Shown piece after piece: positions 24,096 to 35,603 of a DNA stretch of 64,000 nt; within the stretch, counting starts at the first letter, position 1, and each line of letters begins with the position of its first letter. Origin of the DNA: Quercus robur (Eukaryota > Streptophyta > Magnoliopsida > Fagales > Fagaceae); NCBI RefSeq assembly GCF_932294415.1, contig NC_065536.1:3534001-3598000 (forward strand). Reading direction: 5' to 3'. The translations under genes and the position numbers were made by a program. The notes under the pieces were generated by a model. That model was not told the origin of the DNA and did no database searches. It saw only the letters and a program-made list of their open reading frames with translations.

Positions 24096-24420
24096 ACATT
24101 GAAATGACAAATGAATTGTTATTACTGTGACTGATGTATCATGGGGCACACTGGTACAACAAAATGGTAGAATGCAACCTCACTGTCGCAAGTTATACAT
24201 GTCTAAATTATATGTTAAGATTGTTGCAGTTTTAGAAGACTAGACCACAGTACATGTGCTTCATTTTCCTCACAAGGAATATTTTCCCACACCATTCAAG
24301 TTTTTGATGCTTGTCATGCCTGTCCAATTCAGGTGCATTTCTAAACCTCTAGCTGAAAATCCTGTGTAATGTAGATCATAGGAAGAATTCTGAATCAATT
24401 TCTTGATGTTAATGGTCGCT

Positions 24421-24488
24421 AATTAATTCCTTTCATTTTTATGCAACTCAATGATGGCTATCAATATCAATTACTTTCAACTTATAAA
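24421..24488. repeat. Left flanking direct repeat of the duplicated segment
   Basis: AATTAATTCCTTTCATTTTT and following bases recur at 26420-26479, so the two copies bracket the inserted duplicate. This copy lies in the 3' flank of the PPR gene and ends at a 26-base A run (24486-24511). Confidence 0.75.
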
Positions 24489-26423
24489 AAAAAAAAAAAA
24501 AAAAAAAAAAATCATGATTACATTGATTGTCCTTAATTTATTAGTTGGATTGTAGAATTATATGATCCTTGTCCTTGATGTTCTACCATACAGTTGATTG
24601 TATACCAGCCCCTCTGATCCAACTTCCATTTAATAATCTCTGGATAATAGGTTTGTTGGACTTTACTCTAGATGAGCTAATGCAATTTTACACATTTTTT
24701 GCATCCAACTGGTTTTGTTTTCCTTATCTTTCTGAATGAAGTAGCACCAGTTGTTACCAAAATCCTATATGTTTTCTTGTATAACTTATTTTCCATTTAA
24801 CTGTTTTGGGACAAGCATAACCCTTCCCATATTATCAACCTATATATATATATAGTTGAAGAAATTTTTTAATAAGTTCTTACATTTACTTTATGGTGAC
24901 ATATCTTTTGGTTAAGTAGGGGATTGTGAGGAAGATTTAAGTTTTTTGAATCCTTATTGGTGATTTTTGTTTCTAGAAAGAGAGCCAAGTTGTCAACCAA
25001 AAGGCGTTTTAATAATAATTTTTTATAGAATATATAGAAATGGTGTTTGATTGTATCTTTAAATTGGTTTTGAGGTTTTCTGTTGTGTATGTTTACAAAT
25101 CTTCATTTGGTTGTTTCGTTATGCATTTTCTTCTAATAGAAGTATACAAACTTTACCTTGCTATTACTGTTTATAGCTGAAAAATGTCGGCAGCTGGTTG
25201 GGGAAGAGGCTTCATCCCAAAGTGGGAAGTTTACATTCTTGAACTGTTTAGACATGGGCTCTGGAACTGTAGCATGTGGTGTGAAAGAGGGTGTGAAGCT
25301 GTACTTCTAGAGCATTTGAGCTGCTCATGTTGAAAAAGCAAGGCATATTGCAATTGAGAATGCCTTAGTTTATGCATTGTCACAGGGGATGGCAGCTAAA
25401 GATGCAGCCATAGAAGCACAGAAAGAAGGGGCAAAGTCTGCAAAGTTGGCAACCTGGAAAGCCAAGCGCATTATAGGCCCTATTATCTCCTCTGGATGGG
25501 ACTTTTTTGAAGCAATATACTATGGTGGTACCATGACAGAAGGGTTCCTCAGAGGCACTGGGACATCATTTGGCCTGCATGCTGGTGGTTTCTTTGGAGA
25601 GCAAAGGTTTGGGAGGTTTGGCTATCTTGTGGGAAGTCAATTGGGCAGTTGGGTTGGAGGTACGATTGGACTTATGGTATATGATGTGTCTAATGGAGTG
25701 CATTACTTGGTTCAGTTTGTACAAACTGCAGAAAGTGTTCTTCGTGAAACACCAGCCTATGAAAAATTTGAAGCTTCTGAGGACATAACTATTTATGAGG
25801 CTCCTCCTTCTGTCCGTCATATGTGAGTTCTGAGGCATCTGAAGATTCCAATGCTTTTGAAACTCTTGCTTATGAGAGCTATGAATCATATGAAGATTCT
25901 GAATTGAGGTGAATGCATTGGGTTACTTTTATGATTTTTTTTTCCTTGAAATTCTGTTGATTATAGATGCATTATAAACTATGTTATACTAGCTTTTTTA
26001 AAATTTGTGTATAAATCTGCGAATAGTCTTGTTGTACAACTGTTTGTAGTCATACTTGATTAATGTCACCATAATAAAATTATGTGTGGGAGTTGGTGGA
26101 AGGAGCATGAAGATAACTTATTTTAATTTTGAATTCAATTGTATTTATATTATTGGTCCACTGGATTTCATTTTAGGTCTTATTAGTTGCTTAGGTTATT
26201 AGTATTTTATTTTATGCTATATTTAATTTTCTACGATGAATTATTTTTCATAATTCAATAATTGGGCTTTGATCCAAGTCAATTAGGATTAGGTTCTAGT
26301 TCTAGTAGTTTATATATCATTTTTTTAATAAATTAGTATTTTAAATATCATATATGCATGCTCTTATAATCTTACAAAGACAAGTTTATGATGAATAAAA
26401 TTTTAATTGGAAAATTTTCAATT
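24486..26423. repeat. Segmental duplication, copy A
   Basis: Collinear over about 1.9 kb with 33690-35603. It covers the last part of the long intron, exon 2 and the 3' flank of the gene at 30725-35129. The shared block starts just after an A run in both places (CATGATTACATTGATTGTCC) and ends at AAAATTTTCAAT. Intron sequence is included, so it is a DNA-level copy and not a processed retrocopy. Confidence 0.9.
25177..25912 (+). pseudogene. Broken copy of exon 2 of the gene at 30725-35129
   Basis: Aligns throughout with 34402-35129. Two in-frame stops (TAG 25308-25310 and TGA 25317-25319) sit where the intact gene encodes Tyr-Asn-Ile-Arg, and an 8-bp insertion near 25812 shifts the frame before the C-terminal acidic repeats. 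The first exon (start codon and hydrophobic N-terminus) is absent. A 149-codon open stretch at 25377-25826 remains but lacks the essential 5' part. I infer a non-functional copy. Confidence 0.9.
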
Positions 26424-26479
26424 AATTCCTTTCATTTTTATGCAACTCAATGGGGAGAAAATTACTTTCAACTTATAAA
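26420..26479. repeat. Right flanking direct repeat of the duplicated segment
   Basis: Second copy of the sequence at 24421-24488. The continuation (AGAGAAAATTAGAACTGG) is also related to 27400-27440, so this 3' flank has been copied locally more than once. Confidence 0.7.
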
Positions 26480-29400
26480 GAGAAAATTAGAACTGGATCA
26501 GAAAGAGAGGATTGTATCACTTTTAATTAAGGGAACTATAGAGTATGTTTTTGTATAGGATAGAATTTTGGAAAGGATTACATGTGGTCCAACCCCAATT
26601 AGCCTCTTGAGGATCCATAACCAACCTCCAAAGTTTTGGGATTAAGACTTTGTTGTCATCGTTTTTGTTGTTAGTATCTTGTTTCTTGAACTCTAGGGAT
26701 TGATTTCTTTATTTGGATGGTAGCATGGGGAGATCCTTACTTGTGATAATCTCATTAAGAGAGGAGACACATTGAATGTGTTAATTTTCTTCTTCTTTTC
26801 ATTTTGTTCTCTCTCTCTCTTTGATTAGTGAATTTATGTTTGTGTCTATTGGAAAGCTTATCATTTAGTTCGATGTAAGCCATGTTCTTTTTGGTTTTCC
26901 TTCTTATGAAATCAAATCATGTAGCTGTTACATGGGGCATATTGTGTGATTTTGCCTACATTTTGCAATGTTGTTCCTGGAATGGGTTGCTCATTTCATG
27001 CCATAGTTTCTGCTAGAATGGCATTGGAACTGAGCATCAATATTTCCAAAATTAATTGGAGAAAATGACTGCAGACTATGAAACAACCTAATGAACTAGT
27101 ATTTCTGTTTGAATTATGAGACTGCAATGACTAAAGTCACAATTTCTATTTGGTAAGGCTTGAAAAAGAAAATACCGTTTTCTTTTGGGTTGTTTGGTTT
27201 ATGTTTCATATTTATATAGACTCCATCTGTGAGGAGCCAATCCACAGTTCTCAATACTGTATGAGTATCTGATACTCATCCCTAAATTATAACCCTGAAT
27301 CAAATTCTTGATGATGTTAAAGGTCCCTAATTCATTATTTTCATAGTCTCATTTTTATGTAACTCAAAGGCAGGCCCACCTGTACAAGCTTTCAACTGTT
27401 AAGAAGAAAGTTAGAACCAGATCAGAAAGAGATGACTGCATTACTGTTAATTTTGTTTATCCTATGACATATTTTGAGTTCACTTTCGTTTGCATTAATA
27501 TATTTTTCATCTCTTAGCAGGTGCTGCTTTCCATTGGTGAATTTGCAAGCGATCAAGAATGAACAAGCAGAAGTTCATAAAGAATCTGAGAAATGATGTC
27601 AGCTGGTTGCAAACTTGATCAGTGAGATGAGCAGGGACCAAATGCCAATATATAGTGCTATGTCAATCATATGTAGAGCATCATTTGCTTGTGGCTCAGA
27701 AAAAGTTCGAGTTAACAAACAAGGATGCCATCTATAAAAGTATAAATTGCCCAATCTGAAGGATGATATTGGTTAACCATTTATAGTACCAAAGATTATG
27801 ATCCGCTTCTGAATATTGGTCTGCTTCCTCTTACAACCTATCATGCTTTATAAACTTTGGCAGATATAGTTAATAGCTTTGGACATTCCCTACCCCATTT
27901 GATCCTTTGTCGAATGCTGGAAGGCTTTTGTGCCAATCACAATCAAAGCAGCAAATAATCAGTTTGCCACGGACATTCCCATTGTCTCTGATCCTTCATT
28001 GAGTGTTGGTTGACTGTTACACCAATCACAACCTATCATGTCAGCTTTGAATGTTGGGCCATCATGAATATAGTCTTTTTTTTTGTTCTTTAATAATTTT
28101 CAAATTCTAATACCAAGTTGATGCCAAACTTTGTGTTGAGAATTTGTTTACCATGTGGGCTAAACCATAAAAATTTAGTACGACTTGTTATTATATATAT
28201 ATATATATATATGATAAGTATTATTATTTGTATTAATGATGAATATAGCAGACTTGTTTAGCAACCAACAATTATGCTTTGTGAATTCTTACCAACTTTC
28301 TCATTTAAAGAGAGAATTGGGTTTTGAATCTAGGTGCCGTATAAGAAGTACCATGAGGAATTTAATAAGTTCATGACTAAAGTTAAACATAAATGAGTGA
28401 CTCAAAAAATGATACTACTGTGATAATACGAGTATGCATTACTCAATCCCTAAATGAATGTGTGTGTCTGTTTTTATTTATTTTTAATTTCTATTCTTCA
28501 AGATTAGGTCGAATAGATTCTATAACCTTTTTCTTTTGAATAAAAAAATAACACAAGTAGGGGAAAAAGGGGAGGGGAGGGGGGGGGTGTTTAAAAGAAG
28601 AAACAGGCTTGCAGAAGAAGTTTTTTTTTTTAAATAAATTTATGATTTGAATAAAATATCCATTACTTATTAAATAAATAAATAAAGGCTCACATATAAA
28701 GGTGATGAAGAACAATATTTTGGGGAGGACCCAAAATGAAAAAAAAAAATTGGTTTGCTTAAAGTTAAAATTACCTTTAACATTTAGGCTATCATTCTAG
28801 TCCTATGCATCAACATTTGCAATTATCACTATCCTACTTTAGAATTAGTGAATTACTGTTAATTTGGTCATTCTTTCACAGTTATAGGAAGTTAAATAAT
28901 TGTCCCTTTTCTGTTTTCCTTTTTTATTTATTTTTTAAAAAAATTTTAAGGACGGAAAAACTTAATTTTCATTATAAAAAATTATCCAAATCGGCTTGTA
29001 ATACAAACTCAACATCTTGTAGAACCTCTTCCATAAAAACTAACAAATTTGAAGATAACTTGACGCATCTAACTAAATAGGACTATTTCCTTAACCATGT
29101 TGGTTGACTTGGGTGGCTAACCCTTTTTATTTATTTATTGTTTTTATAAGATAAGTGGCTAACTTTAAAAGATACAAATCCATCTTCTTTATTTATACTT
29201 ATTTTTTATATTTTGTGAGATTTATTAAATACCTTAAATTAGAAAATTTTGAACTTTTTAAAGTAAAAAATAATAACAATTAAAGGAATAAATATTATTT
29301 TCATTCTTAAAATATAGTATACGTCCTATTTTCCTCACTAAAATGTAACATAATACATATTTTCTAGATGGAAAAGTAGAACTTAAATTATAGTTTTGGA

Positions 29401-30700
29401 TAAAATAAATGATATTATTTAGGTCATATTTTTGTGCCTTAAACTTAACAAGAGTGGACTAAAGAATAAAATGTATAATATTTTAAATTTGGGAAAAAAA
29501 CAACAACAATAGGCTCTGCCCGTTGACTAGTAAGAGGAATAATCTCGTATTTATTTAGAAACAAATAAGTATAAGGCTCAATACAGGTGCTCCCGAGGAG
29601 GCTGGGTTTGTATAAAAATGGTATTGTTCATTTTCTTTTTCCAATGCTCTTTCTTGTGTTTTCTTTCTCTCTTTTCCGATGCCCCCTTTTCCAATGCTCT
29701 CTCCTTCCCTTATATACTTCTACCTTCATCATATCTTCACCATTTATTCCTACCTAACCTCCCTCATTTTTTAACACTTGTTACCTTTCACATTTGAAGC
29801 AGGTGGTGGAAGGAACCTGCTTAACTGTGACCTGCACTGTTCACGTCACTTTCTCATTAATGCAGCTGATAAAACTGTTATCAACCATTTAATGCGGATG
29901 CAACAGGCTAGATCAGGCCAAAAACTTCCCTACTACCTATTGACTTTCAATCTCTTCAGATCCTAGCTTCCACTCAGAATACCACAGAGTATCATGATTG
30001 GTTTCTTCTCCTCCTCTAGCAACTTCCTTCCTTGAACCCATGGCTTGCAATAGTTCCACGTCAATGTTGCGATCTTTCAACTTCCTCCTCGGTTCTCGAG
30101 TCAATGCTACAACCCTCCAACTTCCTCCTCGGTCCTCGGGTACCCATAATGGATATAGAAAATTTTATATTTTAAGGACAAAGAATTGAATTTTCTTTTA
30201 AGAAGATAAATTTAAAAAAAAAAAATAGTTTCAATCTTAGATATTTTATTTAGGACAGAAAAATACGTTATTCGTTATGTTTTTTTTTATTTTTGAGGGG
30301 AAAGAAAGCAAAGCTTCTTTTTTAGCTTCTATATCAGCCAGAAAGGCTGAAACCCACAGAAGATAAAATCTAATTAAGTACAATATTATCAAAATATAAT
30401 ATAACATTTTTTAGAATATTAGGGTGGGAAAAAAAAATTGAACCGTTACATAACATCCCAATTGGTTAATAAACGACGACGTTTGAGCTCAATTCAAAAC
30501 GCAGCGTTTCGTCACTGGACTCGTGTGAATCCAATTCTCTCTTTTGAGTCAAGCTTTTGAGCGTTGAGATTCTTACTTCTCTCTTTGGTCAAGCTTTGGG
30601 TCTCTCTCTGTGTGAGAATTTCTATTTATATACACATTCACATACAAAATTAGCTAAAATTTTGATTTGGTGAAATTAGGGTTAGGGTTGGGGATTTTTG
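26480..30700. other. Intergenic, no gene recognised
   Basis: Holds a degenerate relative (27290-27440) of the PPR 3'-flank sequence, a loose repeat of about 110 bp at 27830-28050 (GGACATTCCC and CAATCACAA motifs), an AT run at 28193-28213, and a pyrimidine-rich block at 29600-30140 that may be retrotransposon LTR debris (repeated TCCTCGGT motifs). The 5' leader and promoter of the next gene should lie in the last few hundred bases. Confidence 0.45.
29113..29163 (-). mobile_element. Micro-insertion with 9-bp target duplication
   Basis: GTGGCTAAC at 29113-29121 and 29155-29163 encloses 33 bp of T-rich sequence ending TTTTTATAAGATAA. The tag resembles that at 4275-4294. Confidence 0.5.
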
Positions 30701-30724
30701 CTTTTGAGTGCTTTTCTGGAAGTA

Positions 30725-32186
30725 ATGGATTTCGATTTCCAGAGTAACCGTGTTCAGGTTCTGCTAACCATCGTCGGTATCATCACTCTCAGCATCACAG
30801 GTATTTTATGTCTGTATTTGTGTGTGTGTGTGTGTTGTGTTATGCTTATGCACCTGTTTGGGTGCTGAGAAAATGGGAGAAAATTAAGGGGAATTGACTA
30901 AAGTTATGAACTTGGGATGTCATTTTGTTACATGGGTACTTCTCCAAAAGTTGTGTATATGCTTGTATGTATGGGTACTTCTGCAAAAGTTGCTTGCTTT
31001 CTTTGTTGTATTTTGTTAGGCGCCTATTTGGTTGCTGAGAAAATGGGAGAAAGTTAAGGGGAATTAACTAAAGTTAGGAACTTGGGATGTCATTGTGTTG
31101 CATGGGCACTTCTCCAAAAGTTGTGTATATGCATGTATGTAAGTATGTATGGGTGCTAAAGCAAAATTTATTTGCTTTCTTTGTTGTATTTTTTTATGCA
31201 TCTATTTGGTTGCTGAGAAAATGGGAGAAAGTTAAGGGGAGTTGACTAAAGTAAGGAACTTGGGATATCATTGTGTTACATGGGTACTTCTCCAAAAGTT
31301 GTGTATATGCTTGTATGTATGCATGCATGTATGGGTACTTCTGCAAATTGCTTTCTTTGTTGTATTTTGTTATGAACCTATTTGGTTGCTGAGAAAATGG
31401 GAGAAAGTTAATGGGAGTTAACTAAAGTAAGGAACTTGGGATGACATTGTGTTACATGGGTACTTCTCCAAAATTGTGTATGTGCGTGCATGCATGTATG
31501 TATGTATGTATGTATGGGTGCTTCTGTAAAAAATTTCTGCTTTCTTTGTTGTATTTTGTTTTGCACCTATTTGGTTGCTGAGAAAATGGGAGAAAGTTAA
31601 GGGGCGTTAACTAAAGTAAGGAGCTTTTTTTGAGAGGTAATAAAAGTTTTATTGATAAGAAAAGTACAATGTGTTTACGATAGTAAACTCACTACACTTG
31701 AAGTGAATGCATGGGTACTTCTCCAAAAGCTGTGTATATGCATGTACGTATGGGTGCTTCTGCAAAAGTTGCTTGCTTCCTTTGTTGTATTTTGTCATGC
31801 ACCTATATGGTTGCTGAGAAAATGGGAGAAAGTGAAGCAAAATGACTAAAGTAAGGAACTTGAGAAATCGTTATGTTACATGGGTACTTCTGCAAAAGTT
31901 GTTTGTTTTCTTTGTTGTATTTTTTTACGCGCCTGTTTGGTTGCTGAGAAAATGGGTACTTCTACAAAAGTTTTGGGATCATATATATAATGCTCTTATG
32001 ATTCATTAATGGTAAGTTCTTAAAGTTGATAATTTTGGGTTTTGATTTCTTTGTTGTATTGTTGTCTTGAGTTGTGCACCTGTTTGGTTGCTGAGAAAAT
32101 ATGAGAAAGTGAAGGGCAATAACTAAAGTAAGGAACTTGGGAAGTCATTGTGTTACATAGTTACTTCTATAGAGGTGTGTGATCAG

Positions 32187-32220
<34 letters not shown>

Positions 32221-35129
32221 GCTCTTATGGTTCAGAAGTTTTGTAAGTTTTAAAATTTCATAAATTTAGGTAATTTTGGCTCGTAGACTTTTATTTATTT
32301 ATTAAACCTTTTCCCACTATAGCTAGGCTGCTAGAGTTATTATTTATTAATGCTGTTTGTGGTCCATGTTGGAGCAGTTTTTCATAACTTTGGGGCTTGA
32401 ACATTGAAACTCTATAACTAGGCATTTGGCAGAGGGTTTTTGGTTGGTAAGTTTTGTATGTACCCAATGGATTTTGAACCTACGACCTCCCCATCTACTC
32501 TATTCTTAGGGACCCCTTCATAGTTTGTAGAAATGCTTTTTGGACCACGTGTGTAACTAGAAAGTTTATACTCTATTCCACCTAGGCATTGAGCAAAAGT
32601 CAGTGTGGCCAAGGAAGATAATGGCAACAAATATGACATTGTGTAAGAGTTTGCAAAACTCATGGCTAATGGTTTTAAAGTTAGCCCCGCTGTTCTGAAA
32701 TGGTCTCAGTGAGTGATGTAGGCAGGAATCACCAGCTAGGCACCTAGGCCTGCAAATGGATTGGATTTTAACCGGATTGAGGCTGAACCTAGTCTGGTTT
32801 GTTAAGTGGAAAGTTAATTACAATTTGAATTCCACTCAATGTCTTCATCTCCAAAAGCCTATTTGATTTGAATAAGATTGGCTTATATATGCATATTTTA
32901 TGTGACTATATATTACTTGTCATATCAATTTCTGGGACAAATTTGAACTCTAATTAAATACATAGATCAAAACCTTCCTACCCTGACCACTAGGATTATG
33001 ATTGGATTGGATTATAATCAAAATTTCATGCATTAACAGGCTTATAACCCACTGGAATGAAAGGCTTGATTATGAGCTTTGAAGGATATTAAACTTTATT
33101 ATTGTTGGAGGTGTATATGTATAAACTAGAGAGAAATGGTGAAAGATGGATCACAAACCGTGCCAATAATTTGAGCTATGGTTGACGGTTATTACTTGAT
33201 TTCAATTTTTAAGATGCTACTCTTTTTTGGCAAGCATGGAAGATGCTACATACTTTATACAGGCATGTATGTTGAGGAAAATGATTTAAAGAAAGTAAAG
33301 AATGAAGAAAAAAGTCTGAATCTTTATTTGTTATGTTGGTTTGGCTTTCTGGCCTCAATTGGAGTGCATTGAGTAGGTATTCTTGGAGCGATGTTTATGT
33401 TTACGAATAGAAAGAGTTGTAGAGAGCTCAAGTTTGTGGGATAGAAATTTTGATTTGTCCATGAGGTCTTAAGCATCACAAGTCTCTTTTATCTTTTGGA
33501 GTTTACTACTAATCTCCCATTCTTGGACATGTGCTTATTGTGTGTGAGATTTTTCCATAGAATGATAGAATCACTCATGGCATTTTCCCAACATTGTTGG
33601 ATGGCTACATTGTGGCACTTTATGTGGAACCAATATATGTTTTCATCGTTTTGGGATAACGTGGTGAGTGGTTATAAATTGTCATTTACTAAAAAAAAAA
33701 AAAACATGATTACATTGATTGTCCTTAACTCTATTAGTTGGATTGTAGAATTATATGATCCTTTGTCCTTGATGTTCTACCATACAGTTGATTGTATACC
33801 AGCCCCTCTGATCCAACTTCCATTTCATAATCTCTGGACAATAGGTTTGTTGGACTTTACTCTAGATGAGCTATTGCAATTTTAATATTTTTTTGGATCC
33901 GACTGGTTTTGTTTTCCTTATCTTTCTGAATGAAGTAGCTCCAGTTGTTACCAAAATCCTATACATTTTCTTGTATAACTTATTTTCCATTTAACTGTTT
34001 TGGGACAACCATGACCTTTCCCATATTATCATCCCTTTAGGAATACTTCATGATGGCATTTAGTTTATATATATATATAATGGAAGAAATTTTTAGTATG
34101 TTCTTACATTTACTTTATGGTGACATATCTTTTGGCAAAGTAGGGGATTGTGAGGAAGATTTAAAGTTTTTTGAATCCTTACTGGCAATTTTTGTTTCTG
34201 GAAAGAGAGCCAAGCTGTCAACCAAAAGGTGTTTAACTAATAATTTTGAATAGAATATGTAGAAATGGTGTTTGATTGTATCTTTAAATTGGTTTTGTGA
34301 TTTTATATTGTATATGTTTACGAATCTTCACTTGGTTGTTTTGTTATGCATTTCGTTCTAATAGAAGTATACAAACTTTACCTTGCTTTTACTTTTTATA
34401 GCTGAAAAATGTCGGCAGCTGGTTGGGGAAGAGGCTTCATCTCAAAGTGGGAAGTTTACTTTCTTGAACTGTTTCGACATGGGCTCTGGAACTGTAGCGT
34501 GTGGTGTGAAAGAGGGCGTGAAGCTGTACTTCTACAACATTAGAGCTGCTCATGTTGAAAAAGCAAGGAATATTGCAGTTGAGAATGCCTTAGTTGACGC
34601 ATTGTCACAGGGGATGGCTCCTAAAGATGCAGCCAAACAAGCACAGAAAGAAGGGGCAAAGGCTGCAAAGTTGGCAACCCGGAAAGCCAAGCGCATTATA
34701 GGCCCCATTATCTCCTCTGGATGGGACTTTTTTGAAGCAATATACTATGGTGGTACCATGACAGAAGGGTTCCTCAGAGGCACTGGAACATTGTTTGGCA
34801 CGTATGCTGGTGGTTTTTTTGGAGAGCAAAGGTTTGGGAGGTTTGGCTATCTTGTGGGAAGTCAATTGGGCAGTTGGGTTGGAGGTAGGTTTGGACTTAT
34901 GGTATATGATGTGGCTAATGGAGTGCATTACTGGCTTCAGCTTGTTCAAACTGCAGAAAGTGTTCTTCGTGAAACACCGGCTTATGAAAAATTTGAATCT
35001 TCTGAGGATACAACTACTTATGAGGCTCCTCCTTCATATATGAGTTCTGAGGCATCTGAAGATTCCAATGCTTATGAAACTCCTGCTTATGAGAGCTCTG
35101 AATCATATGAAGATTCTGAATTTAGGTGA
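30725..35129 (+). CDS. Conserved plant protein of unknown function, Gly-zipper type, 2 exons
   Basis: Exon 1 is 30725-30800 (ATG after a pyrimidine-rich leader; donor CACAG|GTATTT) and exon 2 is 34402-35129 (acceptor TTATAG). They join in frame to 267 residues. Residues 9-26 (RVQVLLTIVGIITLSITA) form one hydrophobic segment, a signal anchor or membrane span. Residues 76-124 are a basic Ala/Lys-rich, probably helical region. Residues 130-190 are Gly/aromatic-rich with GxxxG-like spacing (GTGTLFGTYAGGFFGEQRFG, then GYLVGSQLGSWVGGRFG), suggestive of membrane association or glycine-zipper packing. Residues 216-267 are acidic with repeated Tyr-Glu-x-Pro units (TPAYEKFESSED, TYEAPPSY, YETPAYESSE). 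The family is conserved in plants as far as I can recall, possibly annotated as a vacuolar protein, but I cannot name a function. The 3.6-kb intron carries a minisatellite. Confidence 0.8.
30838..32170. repeat. Intronic minisatellite, about 8 units of 130-236 bp
   Basis: The core GCTGAGAAAATGGGAGAAA recurs near 30864, 31034, 31212, 31388, 31577, 31813, 31943 and 32090. Each unit also carries ATGGGTACTTCTCCAAAAG, a variable (ATGT)n stretch and CTTTCTTTGTTGTATTTTGT. The 236-bp unit contains extra sequence (31622-31710), and the last three units are more degenerate. Confidence 0.9.
33211..33249 (-). mobile_element. Micro-insertion with 10-bp target duplication
   Basis: AAGATGCTAC at 33211-33220 and 33240-33249 encloses 19 bp, TCTTTTTTGGCAAGCATGG. 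On the minus strand the tag ends CTTGCCAAAAAAGA. Confidence 0.5.
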
Positions 35130-35484
35130 ATGCATTAGATTACTTTTATGATTTTCTTTTTCTTGAAATTCTATTGATTATAGATACATAATAAGCTATG
35201 TTATACTAAGTTATTCAAAATTTGTGTATAAATCTACGAATAGTCACGTTCTACAACTGCAAGTAGTCATACTTGATAAATGTCACCATAAAATTATGTG
35301 TGGGAGTTGATGGAAGGAGCATGAAGACAATTTATTTTTATTTTGAATTTAATTGTATTTTTATCTTTGGTCCATTGGATTTCATTTTAGGTCTTGTTAG
35401 TTGCTTAGGTTATTAGTATTTTATTTTATGCTGGTATATTTAATTTTCTACGATCAATTCTTTTCATAATTCAATAATTGGGCT

Positions 35485-35515
<31 letters not shown>

Positions 35516-35603
35516 GAGTAGTTTAGATATCATATGTGCATGCTGTTGTACTCTTACAAAGACAAGTTTATGATGAATAAAATTTTAATTGGAAAATTTT
35601 CAA
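33690..35603. repeat. Segmental duplication, copy B (parent)
   Basis: Parent of 24486-26423. It contains the intact exon 2, while the other copy has stops and lacks exon 1, so the direction of copying is from here to there. Confidence 0.85.

Noticed and set aside
33496..33885. 129-codon plus-strand frame in the long intron
   Set aside because: It lies inside the intron of the two-exon gene and its 3' half corresponds to duplicated intron sequence that has drifted in copy A; no protein resemblance.
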